Shown: piece by piece, positions 8,738 through 16,997 of the stretch
Layout: each line of letters starts with the position of its first letter
Numbering within the stretch: the first letter of the stretch is position 1
DNA from: Singulisphaera sp. GP187
GTDB lineage: Bacteria > Planctomycetota > Planctomycetia > Gemmatales > Gemmataceae
Direction of reading: 5' to 3'
DNA: 36,308 nucleotides
Assembly: GCA_945861245.1 (NCBI GenBank)
Contig: CAMAUE010000044.1
Location: forward strand, 1 to 36,308
Translations under genes and position numbers: made by a program
Notes under the pieces: model-generated
What the model saw: only the letters and a program-made list of their open reading frames with translations
Database searches by the model: none
What the model was told of the DNA's origin: nothing

Positions 8738-8791
8738 GAGTGTGTTTCTCGGAACGCCCTTGAAGTAGACGATGCATGCACTCGCCGGACT

Positions 8792-9703
8792 TTAGCCTTT
8801 GAGTCGGCCGCGCAGCGTCATGTGCAGGTGATTCTTACCGGCGGTTTGCCAATCGCATACGATCGCATCGCTGCCGATGCGCCAGTTGCCTTTTCCTCCG
8901 TCCAAGTGAGATTTGGTAATCTCGCCCCAGATGGCGACGCGAAGGTTCTCGACGCCGCCATCGCGTTTGACGATGTCATCGACGACCTTGCGCCGATCCG
9001 CGGAGAACACATCAAGCCGTTTCGCGAACAAGCTCGCAGCGAGCTTGCGCGATTTCTCGTTGAGGTCCGCGATACGCACGCCGGCTTTGCCCATCGCGCT
9101 GCCGGAACCCGATGACGCTCCTTTGTTGGCGTCCTGGATTTTCTTGAGTTCTTCGGGCGTCAGGGATGCATACAGCTCGATGGCGATTTTCTCTTCCGCT
9201 TCCCAGAGCGTTTTGGCCGGATTGCCGCCCAGCAAGATGGGGCCAAACTCGTTCGCCTTCGCGTCGCCAAACTCGGCGAACAAGAGTGTCAGATGGTGCA
9301 TGCCGATACGCCACGCAAAGGGCTTTTTCTCCGAGGGTTCGCCGAAGAACGTGAGGTAGCGGCTCCCTTCCGGCGTTTCCTTGGTGACTTCAAGGCAACG
9401 CTGGGCGCCATACGCGGAGGTCATCGCCTTGACCACATCGACGATCAACGCTTTCTGGTCCGCGGTCAAGTTGGTGTAGGGAATGCCGGGCCGTTTCGAG
9501 GCGGGGAAGACTTCCTTGTAGCGTTCCTTGTCGCCGAGGTCGAGGACGGCGAGTTTCTTTTGCTCATCCGTCAAGCTCTGAAACAGCTTGATGGCACTGG
9601 CCCGCACCGCTTCGTCGGCCGCATCCACCGGCGTGGGCCTGCCGACAAACACGGCGGTTCCAATCATCAGGAAGCTGACGCTAATCAGGAGAAATCTTTT
9701 CAT
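8792..9703 (-). CDS. DUF3500 family secreted protein
   Basis: The start at 9703 is preceded by AAAGGACC and opens a signal peptide (MKRFLLISVSFLMIGTAVFV, cleavage near VDA-AD). The mature protein has the DUF3500 pattern: SLTDEQKKLAVLDLGDKERY, a second helix pair LTADQKALIVDVVKAM, then YLTFFGEPSEKKPFAWRIGM followed by HHLTLLFAEF, GPILLGGNPAKT and EEKIAIELYASLTPEEL. The C-terminal part ends in GDAIVCDWQ-like and HLHMTLRGR segments, a common ending for this family in which His residues recur. The function of DUF3500 is unknown. A distant paralogue lies at 18773-19867 next to the polysaccharide lyase, which suggests the same substrate context. It lies between a DUF1080 gene and a PSCyt1 gene in the minus-strand run. 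Confidence 0.85.
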   Translation of the reverse strand: MKRFLLISVSFLMIGTAVFVGRPTPVDAADEAVRASAIKLFQSLTDEQKKLAVLDLGDKERYKEVFPASKRPGIPYTNLTADQKALIVDVVKAMTSAYGAQRCLEVTKETPEGSRYLTFFGEPSEKKPFAWRIGMHHLTLLFAEFGDAKANEFGPILLGGNPAKTLWEAEEKIAIELYASLTPEELKKIQDANKGASSGSGSAMGKAGVRIADLNEKSRKLAASLFAKRLDVFSADRRKVVDDIVKRDGGVENLRVAIWGEITKSHLDGGKGNWRIGSDAIVCDWQTAGKNHLHMTLRGRLKG

Positions 9704-9754
9704 GGGACAAGGGTCCTTTCGGTCGTGGAACAAATTCGAGACAAGTGTGAGTCG

Positions 9755-10501
9755 CTATTCCTTCATCGGCACGATCCAGATGTTGCGGAACTGCACCGGA
9801 CAGCCATTTTCCTGGAGAAGAATCGGTCCGAGCGTACATGGATCGCCGCCAAGGCCACGCAAGGAGTTGTCGGTGGTGATCTTGACGTTGTCGTGGATCT
9901 TGACGCCGTTGTGAAAAACCGTGGCGACGGCCGGGGCGACCTTTTTGCCCCCTTCGCACTTCGGAGCCGTGAACTCGACGTCAAAGCTCTGCCAAACGGT
10001 AGGCGCCTTGCAAACGTTTTCAAGCGGAGCCGCGATGCTGTAGAGGGCCCCGCAGTCATCTTTCTGTTTCTTGGAAGCGCCGTAGCTGTCGAGGATTTGC
10101 AGTTCATAGCGGCCCTGCAGATAGACTCCGCTGTTGCCACGCCGCTGGCCGGTCGCCTTCGGCTGATAGCCGACGCGGAATTCGACGTGCAGTTTGAACT
10201 TCCCGTCGAACTTCTGCTTGGTGATGATGTCGGCCGTCGGACTTTTCACTTCGAGGATGCCCCCGGGTAGCACTTTCCACAGCGCAGGATCTTTGCCGCT
10301 GCGGTTCAGCCAGCCGTCGAGGTTCTTGCCGTCAAAGAGGACGATCGCTTCTTTCGGAGCGGGAGTGGTGGGCACATCGACCTTGTCCTCGGCCTTCACT
10401 ATCTTCAGGCCGGTGATGTCTCCAAACGGGTCTTGAGCCGTGCTGAAAGATGTGGGAACAAGCCCCAGCAAGAGCGCCACAACCACCTGGTAATACTTCA
10501 T
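9755..10501 (-). CDS. DUF1080 (3-keto-disaccharide hydrolase-type) secreted protein
   Basis: The start at 10501 has AGGGAGT upstream and a signal peptide (YYQVVVALLLGLVPTSFSTA). The 248-residue protein shows the DUF1080 jelly-roll pattern: IVLFDGKNLDGWLNRSGKDP near residue 60, then LEVKSPTADIITKQKFDGKF, RRGNSGVYLQGRYELQILDS around 140, and FRNIWIVPM at the C-terminus. DUF1080 is a concanavalin/laminarinase-like beta-sandwich; the family is named for 3-keto-glycoside hydrolase activity, but many members are uncharacterised. The sequence supports carbohydrate binding or hydrolysis in the periplasm. It is followed by DUF3500 (51 bases) and preceded by the PQQ propeller (21 bases), consistent with one transcript. 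Confidence 0.9.
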   Translation of the reverse strand: MKYYQVVVALLLGLVPTSFSTAQDPFGDITGLKIVKAEDKVDVPTTPAPKEAIVLFDGKNLDGWLNRSGKDPALWKVLPGGILEVKSPTADIITKQKFDGKFKLHVEFRVGYQPKATGQRRGNSGVYLQGRYELQILDSYGASKKQKDDCGALYSIAAPLENVCKAPTVWQSFDVEFTAPKCEGGKKVAPAVATVFHNGVKIHDNVKITTDNSLRGLGGDPCTLGPILLQENGCPVQFRNIWIVPMKE

Positions 10502-10522
10502 GGAGAGACTCCCTGGGGACAA

Positions 10523-11800
10523 TCACTTTCGTTTGATGTCGTAGCAGAAGATTAAATCATTATCGCGCAGGTACAATCGGCCGTTGGCGATCACGGGAGG
10601 CGTCCAGATTTTGCCTTGCTTGCGCGGAATCTTGGTTTGTTCGGGGACCATGAAACGGCCTTTTTCGAGCCATCCTTTGGCCGATGCCTCGATCAACGCG
10701 ACTTCGCCCTTGGATTCGCCGTAACAATAAAATTGGCCTTCTGCGTAGGCGATGCTTCCCTTGTCGAACGTGAACCGCTCATCCCAGATCGCCTTGCCTG
10801 TGTCAAAGTCCTGGCATATCCAACCGTTCGGATCGGAGCTGCCGAAGATCATGCCTTCAACGAGAATCACGCCGCTGTGGTGGTTCTTCATGAGCTTGTT
10901 GCGATACACCACATCGACTTTGATGCCTTCGCCGTCGCGGCTGAGTTTGAGCAACCCGCAGCCCACGCCGTACGCGGCGGTCACGTAGATGCAATCCTGG
11001 AATGACACGGGCGTCGCCACCATAATCCAGGCGGCGGGCAGGCTGTTTTTCCAGAGGAGTCGTCCATCATCTGCGGCGACGCCAGCCACGCCTTTTCCCG
11101 TCAAATTCACGTACTGCCGAATGCCGTCGATTTCCACCAAAATTGGCGACGAGCAGACAGCTTCATCCGTCAAACCTTTGCTGTGCCAGATCACCTTGCC
11201 GGTCCTTTTGTCGAGGGCCGCCATCGTGCCGTTCTTGCCGCCGGGGGAGCAAATCAGGCGGTCGCCGTCGATGAGGCACGATTCCGTGTAACGACCATCA
11301 TGCAGGACCTTGCCACCGAGTTCATTCTTGAGGTGGACATTCCAGAGGCTCTTGCCCGTGGCACGCTCGATGCAATGCAATTCGCCGAGAATGCTGAGGG
11401 CGTAGAGGCGATCGCCATCGATTGTCGGAGTCGCACACGAACCGTCGCCCCAGCCGGTCGGTCGTCGCGGGCCGACCGCGGTGGACCAGAGGAGTTCACC
11501 GGTCCGCGTGTCGAGGGCGAAGACGTAGTCCTTGGTGTCTTTCGACCCCATGCAATAGAAGTGATTGCCCACAATGGATGGCGGCGAAAAGCCTGCGCCG
11601 GCATCGCGGTAGGTCCACAGGAGTTTCGGTCCTTCCTTCGGCCAAGATTTGAGCAGGCCCGTCTCCCGCGAGACGCCATCGCGTTTCGGGCCGCGGAACT
11701 GCGGCCAATCGTCGGCGCGTGCGAACGAAAACGCAAACGTCACGACCCAGAGAAGGCCGGCGCCAATCAGGGCACAGTGGAAGGAGGTTCTGGCACGCAT
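10523..11800 (-). CDS. Exported PQQ-like beta-propeller protein
   Basis: This 425-residue protein has a signal peptide (ALIGAGLLWVVTFAFSFARA-DD) followed by DWPQFRGPKRDGVSRETGLL, the standard opening of planctomycete PQQ-like (BamB/alcohol-dehydrogenase-type) propellers. Blades with ALDTRTGELLW, CIERATGKSLW, ALDKRTGKVIW and GVAADDGRLLW are clear, about six to seven in all. There is no cytochrome domain. PQQ binding is not shown; many relatives are probably scaffolds or substrate binders rather than dehydrogenases. No convincing Shine-Dalgarno precedes the ATG, but the gene starts 8 bases after the DUF1549/1553 stop, so translational coupling is likely. Confidence 0.9.
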   Translation of the reverse strand: MRARTSFHCALIGAGLLWVVTFAFSFARADDWPQFRGPKRDGVSRETGLLKSWPKEGPKLLWTYRDAGAGFSPPSIVGNHFYCMGSKDTKDYVFALDTRTGELLWSTAVGPRRPTGWGDGSCATPTIDGDRLYALSILGELHCIERATGKSLWNVHLKNELGGKVLHDGRYTESCLIDGDRLICSPGGKNGTMAALDKRTGKVIWHSKGLTDEAVCSSPILVEIDGIRQYVNLTGKGVAGVAADDGRLLWKNSLPAAWIMVATPVSFQDCIYVTAAYGVGCGLLKLSRDGEGIKVDVVYRNKLMKNHHSGVILVEGMIFGSSDPNGWICQDFDTGKAIWDERFTFDKGSIAYAEGQFYCYGESKGEVALIEASAKGWLEKGRFMVPEQTKIPRKQGKIWTPPVIANGRLYLRDNDLIFCYDIKRK

Positions 11801-11808
11801 GGTGATTT

Positions 11809-13461
11809 CTAATGATTGAAGCGAAACTCCGGACTGTTGATCAGCGCCCAGAGCATTTGCTGAAGCCCGGCGGCAGGGCGATCCTTTCGCTTTTCCAGGT
11901 AGGAATCAAAGAGATCGTAATCATCGGGAGTTGGCGGGCGGGAGAGAACGGCCCACACCGATTCCTCGATCTGCTGATTGCGATCTTTCGATTTCATCAA
12001 GACCGGAAGCAACTGGCCTCCAACGCTCTTGAGGATGGCAGCATCGTTGCTGAGCTTCAGCGACTCGGTGATCGGAATCTGCATGTCCTCGCGCGGATAT
12101 TCGAGAAGGTTCTCGAGACCTTTGCTTTGGGTTTCAATGGCCGCCAGGGACTTCTCCCGCAATTCACGGCTCAGGCCTTGCTTGATGAGCGACGGGTTGT
12201 TCGCCACAGCGAAAGACATTGCCCATTGCGAGGGGGTCAAAGGCCGAATTGTGGCAACCGCGAAAAGCTGCGGCGCTGGAGCTTCCTTGTCACTCCACTG
12301 GCTGCTCCGCGCGTACGCTTTGCTGGTGACCAAACCGCCGATCAAGCGTTTGAGATCGTATTGGTGGACGATGAAGTCGTGCGTGAGCCATTGCAGCAGT
12401 TCGGGATGGCTTGCCGGATTGTTGGCGTGCATTTGATCGGTTCGCATTACCAGACCGTAGCCGTAGAAGCGGTACCAAAGGCGATTGACGATCGCCTGAG
12501 CGAACATATCGCGATTCTCCGGTGCGAGCGCCAGTTCCGCCAGCTTGCTGCGCGGGCGGAAGGTGGCCGGCAGCGGCAGTTCCTTGGTCTTGGCGTACGC
12601 TTTGGCGAGTTTCTCGATCTCCTTCGATTCCTCCTGAATCGCTTTAGCGAGATCGGCGGCTAATACTTTTTCCCGCTCCACTGTCTTGCCATTGAGGAAC
12701 ATCAGCCTCACCGGCTGAACCTTCCCGTCCTTCGCTTTGAATTCCGAAGGCTTCACAAATCTGCGGTCGAGAAGGTTTCCCTGAAACTCGTAGGACGACG
12801 CGAAAAACTCGCGCATGCCGAAGAAGTAATCTTGCGTCAGCGTTTTGATATAGGGATGGCGATGACACTGAGCGCAACTGATGTTGAGCCCAAAGAAGAC
12901 GCTGCTGATATCGCGCGTGAGCGAATCGCGGTCCTTGAGCCGTTTCGTAACGTATTGTTCCGGCTTGGCGGGGTCCGGCTTCTCCGCAACGCCGAGCAGG
13001 TCGCGGAACATCTGGTCCCATGGGCGGTTGTCCTTGAAGGCCGTGAGGAGATAGCCACGGACACTGCCGGCCTCGGTGTTATCATTGCGAAGGAAGACAT
13101 CGAACTCCGTCGCATTATGCCGAATGAACTCGGGCGCGGCGACGAGTTCTTGGATCAGCTTGACACGCTTCTGCGGATCGGTGGAATTGACATAATCACG
13201 AGCTTCCCCCGCGGTTGGAATGCGCCCGGCGAGATCGAGATACAGACGTCGCACAATTGTCGCGTCGGTGGCTTGCGGGGCCGGCGCGACCTTCGCCGTC
13301 TTGAGTTTGAGATCGAGATAATGGTCGATGACCTCGGCGATCGGCCGATCGGGCGCAAGAATCTCTTGCCCCCTTGACGCACCGGCAACAGCAACCAGGG
13401 CAACTAGCGCGACAGCCCACAGGCATACCAAACGGGTCGAAATCGTTTTCATGGGATTCAT
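11809..13461 (-). CDS. Short DUF1549/DUF1553 protein with one CxxCH (module copy A)
   Basis: The start at 13461 overlaps the stop of the upstream WD40 gene in ATGA, with GGAGGAGG embedded in that gene's last codons, so the two are translationally coupled. A signal peptide (LVCLWAVALVALVAVAGASRG) is followed directly by DUF1549 (RRLYLDLAGRIPTAGEARDY), without the N-terminal PSCyt1 domain of the long family. One heme-type motif, CAQCH, is at 196-200. The DUF1553-like half has NRLWYRFYGYGLV and ends LWALINSPEFRFNH. A homologue with the same gene order and the same overlap is at 29815-31449. The protein may be a single-heme envelope protein; its activity is unknown. Confidence 0.9.
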   Translation of the reverse strand: MNPMKTISTRLVCLWAVALVALVAVAGASRGQEILAPDRPIAEVIDHYLDLKLKTAKVAPAPQATDATIVRRLYLDLAGRIPTAGEARDYVNSTDPQKRVKLIQELVAAPEFIRHNATEFDVFLRNDNTEAGSVRGYLLTAFKDNRPWDQMFRDLLGVAEKPDPAKPEQYVTKRLKDRDSLTRDISSVFFGLNISCAQCHRHPYIKTLTQDYFFGMREFFASSYEFQGNLLDRRFVKPSEFKAKDGKVQPVRLMFLNGKTVEREKVLAADLAKAIQEESKEIEKLAKAYAKTKELPLPATFRPRSKLAELALAPENRDMFAQAIVNRLWYRFYGYGLVMRTDQMHANNPASHPELLQWLTHDFIVHQYDLKRLIGGLVTSKAYARSSQWSDKEAPAPQLFAVATIRPLTPSQWAMSFAVANNPSLIKQGLSRELREKSLAAIETQSKGLENLLEYPREDMQIPITESLKLSNDAAILKSVGGQLLPVLMKSKDRNQQIEESVWAVLSRPPTPDDYDLFDSYLEKRKDRPAAGLQQMLWALINSPEFRFNH

Positions 13462-14531
13462 GGCGTACCTCCTCCAGAGTGCAACTGCCAGCGCAACGCT
13501 TTCTTGCGACCGACGCCAATGAGCGTGTCTGCCGATTCGTTCAGGGCGATGTCGAAAACAAGCGTGTTCGATAGGAATTCGTGCAGGACGGCTTTCTTCC
13601 GGAGATCGAGAATGAAGACCTTCTTCCCTTCGCCGGCGCCCACGGCCGCGATCAGCCAGGGTTGTTTCGGATGAAAGCAGATGCTCTCGAAGAAGCCATT
13701 GATCTTGATCGGAAAGTCATGAGTCTGCTTGTTCGCCTTCCAGTCAAAAAGCTGCACCAGCGCCTTGCTGTTGACAATGGTTGACGTGTCGCCCGCGAGG
13801 TTTCCGGAAACGGCTATGAGCAAACCATCGGGTGAGAACGCGATTGAGCGGATGCCGCCATAGGTGTGGCCATTGGTGTCGGAAGTATAAAGGTGAGGAG
13901 CGTGAATCTTGGCGACTTGCTTCCCCGATGCGGTGTCCCAGATCAGGGCGACACCAGCCTGATCGCCCGTCGCCAGGTACTTGCCGTCCGCGGAGAAGCG
14001 ACAGCAGTAGAGCTTGGAGATTAGCCCATAGGGCGTCAGCTTGTCGTGCCCTTTCAATTCACGAATTAGCTTTCCCGATTCAGCATCCCAGAGGCGACAG
14101 ATCATGTCGTCGCCTACACTCGCCAGGATTTTGCCGTCGGGCGAAAGAGCCACGCCGCGAATCCATTTCTTATCGTGAGCCTCCAGACTGTGGACTTTCG
14201 TTTTTGTCGAGACATCCCACCAGATGAGCTGGCGATCGGAGCCTGCCGAGATCAGGTGCTTCCTCGTTAACGCCAGTCCGCTGATGTAACTGACATGAGC
14301 ATCCCAGGCGATCGGCTTTGACTTGGCCTCGTCGAAATCAATGAGATAGATCTTGCCGTCCGTTCCTCCGGCATACGCTTTCGCCGTTCCAGGAATCGTC
14401 GCGACACAGAGCAAATCAGGTCCCACGCCGACTTCGCGCAACAGCTTGGCCTGCGGAACAGCCGACGCTTGCGCGAACACGCTTGTGGCCGCAAGTAAGA
14501 CGCTCAGCGCGGAGAGGGTACAGTGACTCAT
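13458..14531 (-). CDS. Exported WD40-repeat beta-propeller protein (module copy A)
   Basis: The start at 14531 has GAGG upstream and a signal peptide (TLSALSVLLAATSVFA-QA). The 357-residue protein is mostly WD40 repeats: AHVSYISGLALTRKHLISAG ending IWWDV, then AHDKKWIRGVALSPDGKILA ending CRLWD, then ADGKYLATGDQAGVALIWD, GGIRSIAFSPDGLLIAVSG and others, enough for about seven blades. It probably serves as a protein interaction platform in the periplasm. It sits between DUF1501 (53 bases upstream) and DUF1549/1553 (4-base ATGA overlap). The other WD40 gene, at 28727-29818, occupies the equivalent position in the second module, so the pair is expected to act with its flanking partners. Confidence 0.9.
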   Translation of the reverse strand: MSHCTLSALSVLLAATSVFAQASAVPQAKLLREVGVGPDLLCVATIPGTAKAYAGGTDGKIYLIDFDEAKSKPIAWDAHVSYISGLALTRKHLISAGSDRQLIWWDVSTKTKVHSLEAHDKKWIRGVALSPDGKILASVGDDMICRLWDAESGKLIRELKGHDKLTPYGLISKLYCCRFSADGKYLATGDQAGVALIWDTASGKQVAKIHAPHLYTSDTNGHTYGGIRSIAFSPDGLLIAVSGNLAGDTSTIVNSKALVQLFDWKANKQTHDFPIKINGFFESICFHPKQPWLIAAVGAGEGKKVFILDLRKKAVLHEFLSNTLVFDIALNESADTLIGVGRKKALRWQLHSGGGTP

Positions 14532-14584
14532 CGATGCCTCGCATCAGGTGGGACGGACGTTTCTCGGTGCGGAACCGTTCTGCG

Positions 14585-15931
14585 TTACGCCAGCACGGCA
14601 GCAACTGGTTCGGTGCCGTAATCGGTGAGCGGCACGGGTCGGCCGTCGGTGTTGTTGATTTCCTTCTGATGATCGATACCAACGGCGCGCATGACAGTGG
14701 CGAAGAACTGTTGCAAAGTAACGCTGCCGGTGACCGCCGCGGTGCCGTCGTCATTTGTGCTGCCATGCACCACGCCAGGCCTAATGCCGCAACCGGAAAG
14801 GGTCACGCTCATCCGCGGGTAATGATCTCGGCCTTGAGCGTTGTTGATGCCTGGGGTTCGGCCCATCTCGGAGAACGTGACGACGAGCGTGTTGCGGAGC
14901 AGGCCACGTTCTTGCAGGTCTTCGAGAAGCACGCTGAGAACGTAATCGAGTTCTGGGACCATTTCCTGGTGAAACTCGAAGTTTTGGCCATGATGATCCC
15001 ACCAGCCGCGATTGACGCGAACGTAGGGGACGCCCGCTTCAATGAGACGCCGCGCCACCAGCGCCTGCTGGCCGAACGGCGTGGAGCCGTACCGCGTCCG
15101 CATCTGGGTCGATTCCTGTTCGATGTCAAAAAGCCGGGCGCTATCCATCATGCCGCGCACGCGCTCGTAAGCCCCGCTATGGCTCAGAAGCACGCCGTCT
15201 CGGCTGCGTCCGATGCCGAACCGTTGGCTCAACTGAACCCGCAACGCTTCTCGCTCGCGATGGTCGGCATCGCTGAGCGAATCGGGCAACGAATTTGCGG
15301 GTGGGGCGAGCCGCACGCGGGAGTGGCCGACCGTGAAGGGAGCCGTCGGAGCGATTCGATCGGGTACGATATTTATCGGATTCCAGGTCGTACCCAGAAA
15401 GCCGGCCGACTCGAAGTAATTCGCGCCCAGGTAGTTCGTGAACATGACATGATGCGGAACCTGGCTGTTGGGATTCGCCAGTTCGCGTGCCAGCATCGGG
15501 CCCAAGGTCGGATAGCGCACTGGGCCAGTCTTGGGTTTGCCTCCATAGATTGTGAAATCGGTATGATCGCCGAACCCTTGCTGGCAGCGAAAAATGGCGG
15601 TGTGGCGATGAATGGAACTCGCCATGCGAGGCATCAATTCCGAAATGCGATAGCCCGGAATCGACGTCGGGATCGACATGAACGGTCCACCGGTCGGCCG
15701 GCACGGTTTGGGATCCCAACTCTCGAATTGGCTCATACCGCCATTGAGGAAGATCATCAGCACGCGTTTCTGGTCGCGCTGAAGCTGATTGGCAAAGGCT
15801 GGCGCGGCCAAAGCGTTCAAGCCCAGAGCGCCGCCAAGCAACGCGCCGCCGGTCGTGCCGAAGAACGCACGCCGACTAAGAAGATGCTCCGGCGAGCTAC
15901 ACACCACTGAACGTGAAGATGACGCAGGCAT
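14585..15931 (-). CDS. DUF1501 family exported protein (module copy A)
   Basis: The start at 15931 has a strong AAGGAG site. The N-terminus carries a Tat-like signal (SRRAFFGTTGGALLGGALGL, then APAFA). DUF1501 motifs are MIFLNGGMSQFESWDPKP at about 58-75, FSEMGRTPGINNAQGRDHYP around 370 and TLSGCGIRPGVVHGSTNDDG after it. The usual GEFGRTP reads SEMGRTP here. The length of 448 is typical. It is the first structural gene after the GntR regulator, 96 bases downstream on the same strand, and heads the DUF1501-WD40-DUF1549/1553 module. A separate promoter in the 96-base gap cannot be excluded, but none is convincing. Confidence 0.93.
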   Translation of the reverse strand: MPASSSRSVVCSSPEHLLSRRAFFGTTGGALLGGALGLNALAAPAFANQLQRDQKRVLMIFLNGGMSQFESWDPKPCRPTGGPFMSIPTSIPGYRISELMPRMASSIHRHTAIFRCQQGFGDHTDFTIYGGKPKTGPVRYPTLGPMLARELANPNSQVPHHVMFTNYLGANYFESAGFLGTTWNPINIVPDRIAPTAPFTVGHSRVRLAPPANSLPDSLSDADHREREALRVQLSQRFGIGRSRDGVLLSHSGAYERVRGMMDSARLFDIEQESTQMRTRYGSTPFGQQALVARRLIEAGVPYVRVNRGWWDHHGQNFEFHQEMVPELDYVLSVLLEDLQERGLLRNTLVVTFSEMGRTPGINNAQGRDHYPRMSVTLSGCGIRPGVVHGSTNDDGTAAVTGSVTLQQFFATVMRAVGIDHQKEINNTDGRPVPLTDYGTEPVAAVLA

Positions 15932-16027
15932 GACTGCACTCCTTGGTATGTGATTGTTCGTTCAGTTGGCAGGTAAACCAGGATCAACTGTCACGGGCGG
16001 ATTTACTGAATAGTCGGCGAGGCAAAA

Positions 16028-16771
16028 CTAGCAGGGTTTGCGCGTTTCATTTTTTACTTCGGCAGCGAGCAAGCGCTCGATCACCGCGTCCATGTGCCGT
16101 TTCATCGCTTGTTCGGCGGCATCGGGATCACCTTGGCGAATCGCTTCCAGGATTGCCGCGTGGATCGCTCGGCTGCGCGAACGATTGCGCGGCTGGGGTG
16201 TCGTGTGAACCATGCCAGCCAGGATGTAGCCGTGAAGGACCTCGATCAGGTTGCGCATCAACACATTGCCGCTCAATTCGACGATTTTTTGATGGAACCG
16301 GAAATCCGCTCGAACCGCATCGACATACTCTTGGTCTTCGCGATCAATTTCATCACACAAGGCAATGAGTTCCGCCAACCCTTCCGAGGTGATTTGTCCG
16401 GCCACCTTGCGGGCCGCAAAACACTCGATGACGGTGCGCAACTCCGCATAATGCAACAGGTCCTGAGGCGAGATGGCCAAGGCGGTATGGAGGAAGTCCA
16501 CACAGCTTCCGAGATGATCGCGGTTGGCAACGTAGGTTCCACTGCCTCGCTTAACATGCACAAGGCCGAGGCTTTCCAGGCGCCCAATGGCCTCCCGAAG
16601 CACCGGCCGACTCACCTGCAAGGCCTCGGCGATGGCCAGTTCTCCCGGCAATCGATCGCCCGGTTGCAGTTTCTCAGTGCCAATATAATCCCGCACGCGC
16701 TCCGCGACTTGTTCCACTCGGGAATGCGAGGGGAGCGGTTTCATCGATCTTCGCAGCGTCTTCAGGTTCAT
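16028..16771 (-). CDS. GntR-family transcriptional regulator, FadR/FCD subfamily
   Basis: The protein has 247 residues. The N-terminal winged helix-turn-helix spans about 33-83 (LQPGDRLPGELAIAEALQVS, then RPVLREAIGRLESLGLV and RGSGTYVA). The C-terminal all-helical FCD domain spans about 105-235 and carries the usual metal/ligand-site pattern: D-F-R-F-H in DFRFHQKIVELSGN, a later I-H-A-A-I, and a terminal M-K-R-H. FCD regulators often respond to uronates, lactate, gluconate or other small carboxylates. The protein is cytoplasmic. It diverges from the lyase gene and heads the long minus-strand run, so it is the obvious candidate regulator of both. The start is uncertain: ATG 16771 or 16744, neither with a strong ribosome binding site. 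Confidence 0.92.
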   Translation of the reverse strand: MNLKTLRRSMKPLPSHSRVEQVAERVRDYIGTEKLQPGDRLPGELAIAEALQVSRPVLREAIGRLESLGLVHVKRGSGTYVANRDHLGSCVDFLHTALAISPQDLLHYAELRTVIECFAARKVAGQITSEGLAELIALCDEIDREDQEYVDAVRADFRFHQKIVELSGNVLMRNLIEVLHGYILAGMVHTTPQPRNRSRSRAIHAAILEAIRQGDPDAAEQAMKRHMDAVIERLLAAEVKNETRKPC

Positions 16772-16814
16772 AAATACCCGACGGCAAGAAACCCAAACTT
16801 GAAAGATGTCTTAC

Positions 16815-16842
16815 ATGTTACCATGCGGGTGCACTGCGTCAA
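16815..16842 (-). promoter_or_regulatory. Candidate sigma70-type promoter of the GntR gene
   Basis: On the minus strand TTGACG (16842-16837) and TAACAT (16820-16815) are separated by 16 bases, a plausible -35/-10 pair giving a leader of about 40 bases. The -10 overlaps an imperfect palindrome, CTTACATGTTAC (16810-16821), that might serve for autoregulation. This is read by eye only. Planctomycete promoters are poorly defined, so confidence is limited. Confidence 0.35.
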
Positions 16843-16867
16843 GAGCTTCCATTCTTTTTTGGCTTTT

Positions 16868-16903
16868 TTGCATGCAGACTGGCACAGAATGTTGCATGCA
16901 GTT
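16868..16903. promoter_or_regulatory. Paired TTGCATGCAG operator candidates between the regulator and lyase genes
   Basis: Two copies of TTGCATGCAG, at 16868-16877 and 16892-16901, are spaced exactly 24 bases apart in the 226-base divergent control region. The second overlaps a possible -35 of the lyase promoter (TTGCAT at 16892, 16-base spacer, TATGAT at 16914-16919). The core is part of the palindrome CTGCATGCAG found exactly at 27328-27337 and with one mismatch at 19983-19992, both also in control regions. The two-turn-like spacing suggests binding by a dimeric regulator, most simply the adjacent GntR protein. The binding itself is inference. Confidence 0.5.
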
Positions 16904-16997
16904 CAGTCCTTCATATGATCACTGATGCTGGCCCTGCCGCTGAGATATTTCCGCTCCCAATCAGTGCTCGAACGTTTCGAATGATTGGAACCTCGCC

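Noticed and set aside
8773-8780. TGCATGCA between the PSCyt1 and DUF3500 genes as a further operator
   Set aside because: It lacks the flanking CAG/CTG of the other sites, lies inside a tightly spaced operon, and the 8-base palindrome alone is expected by chance.
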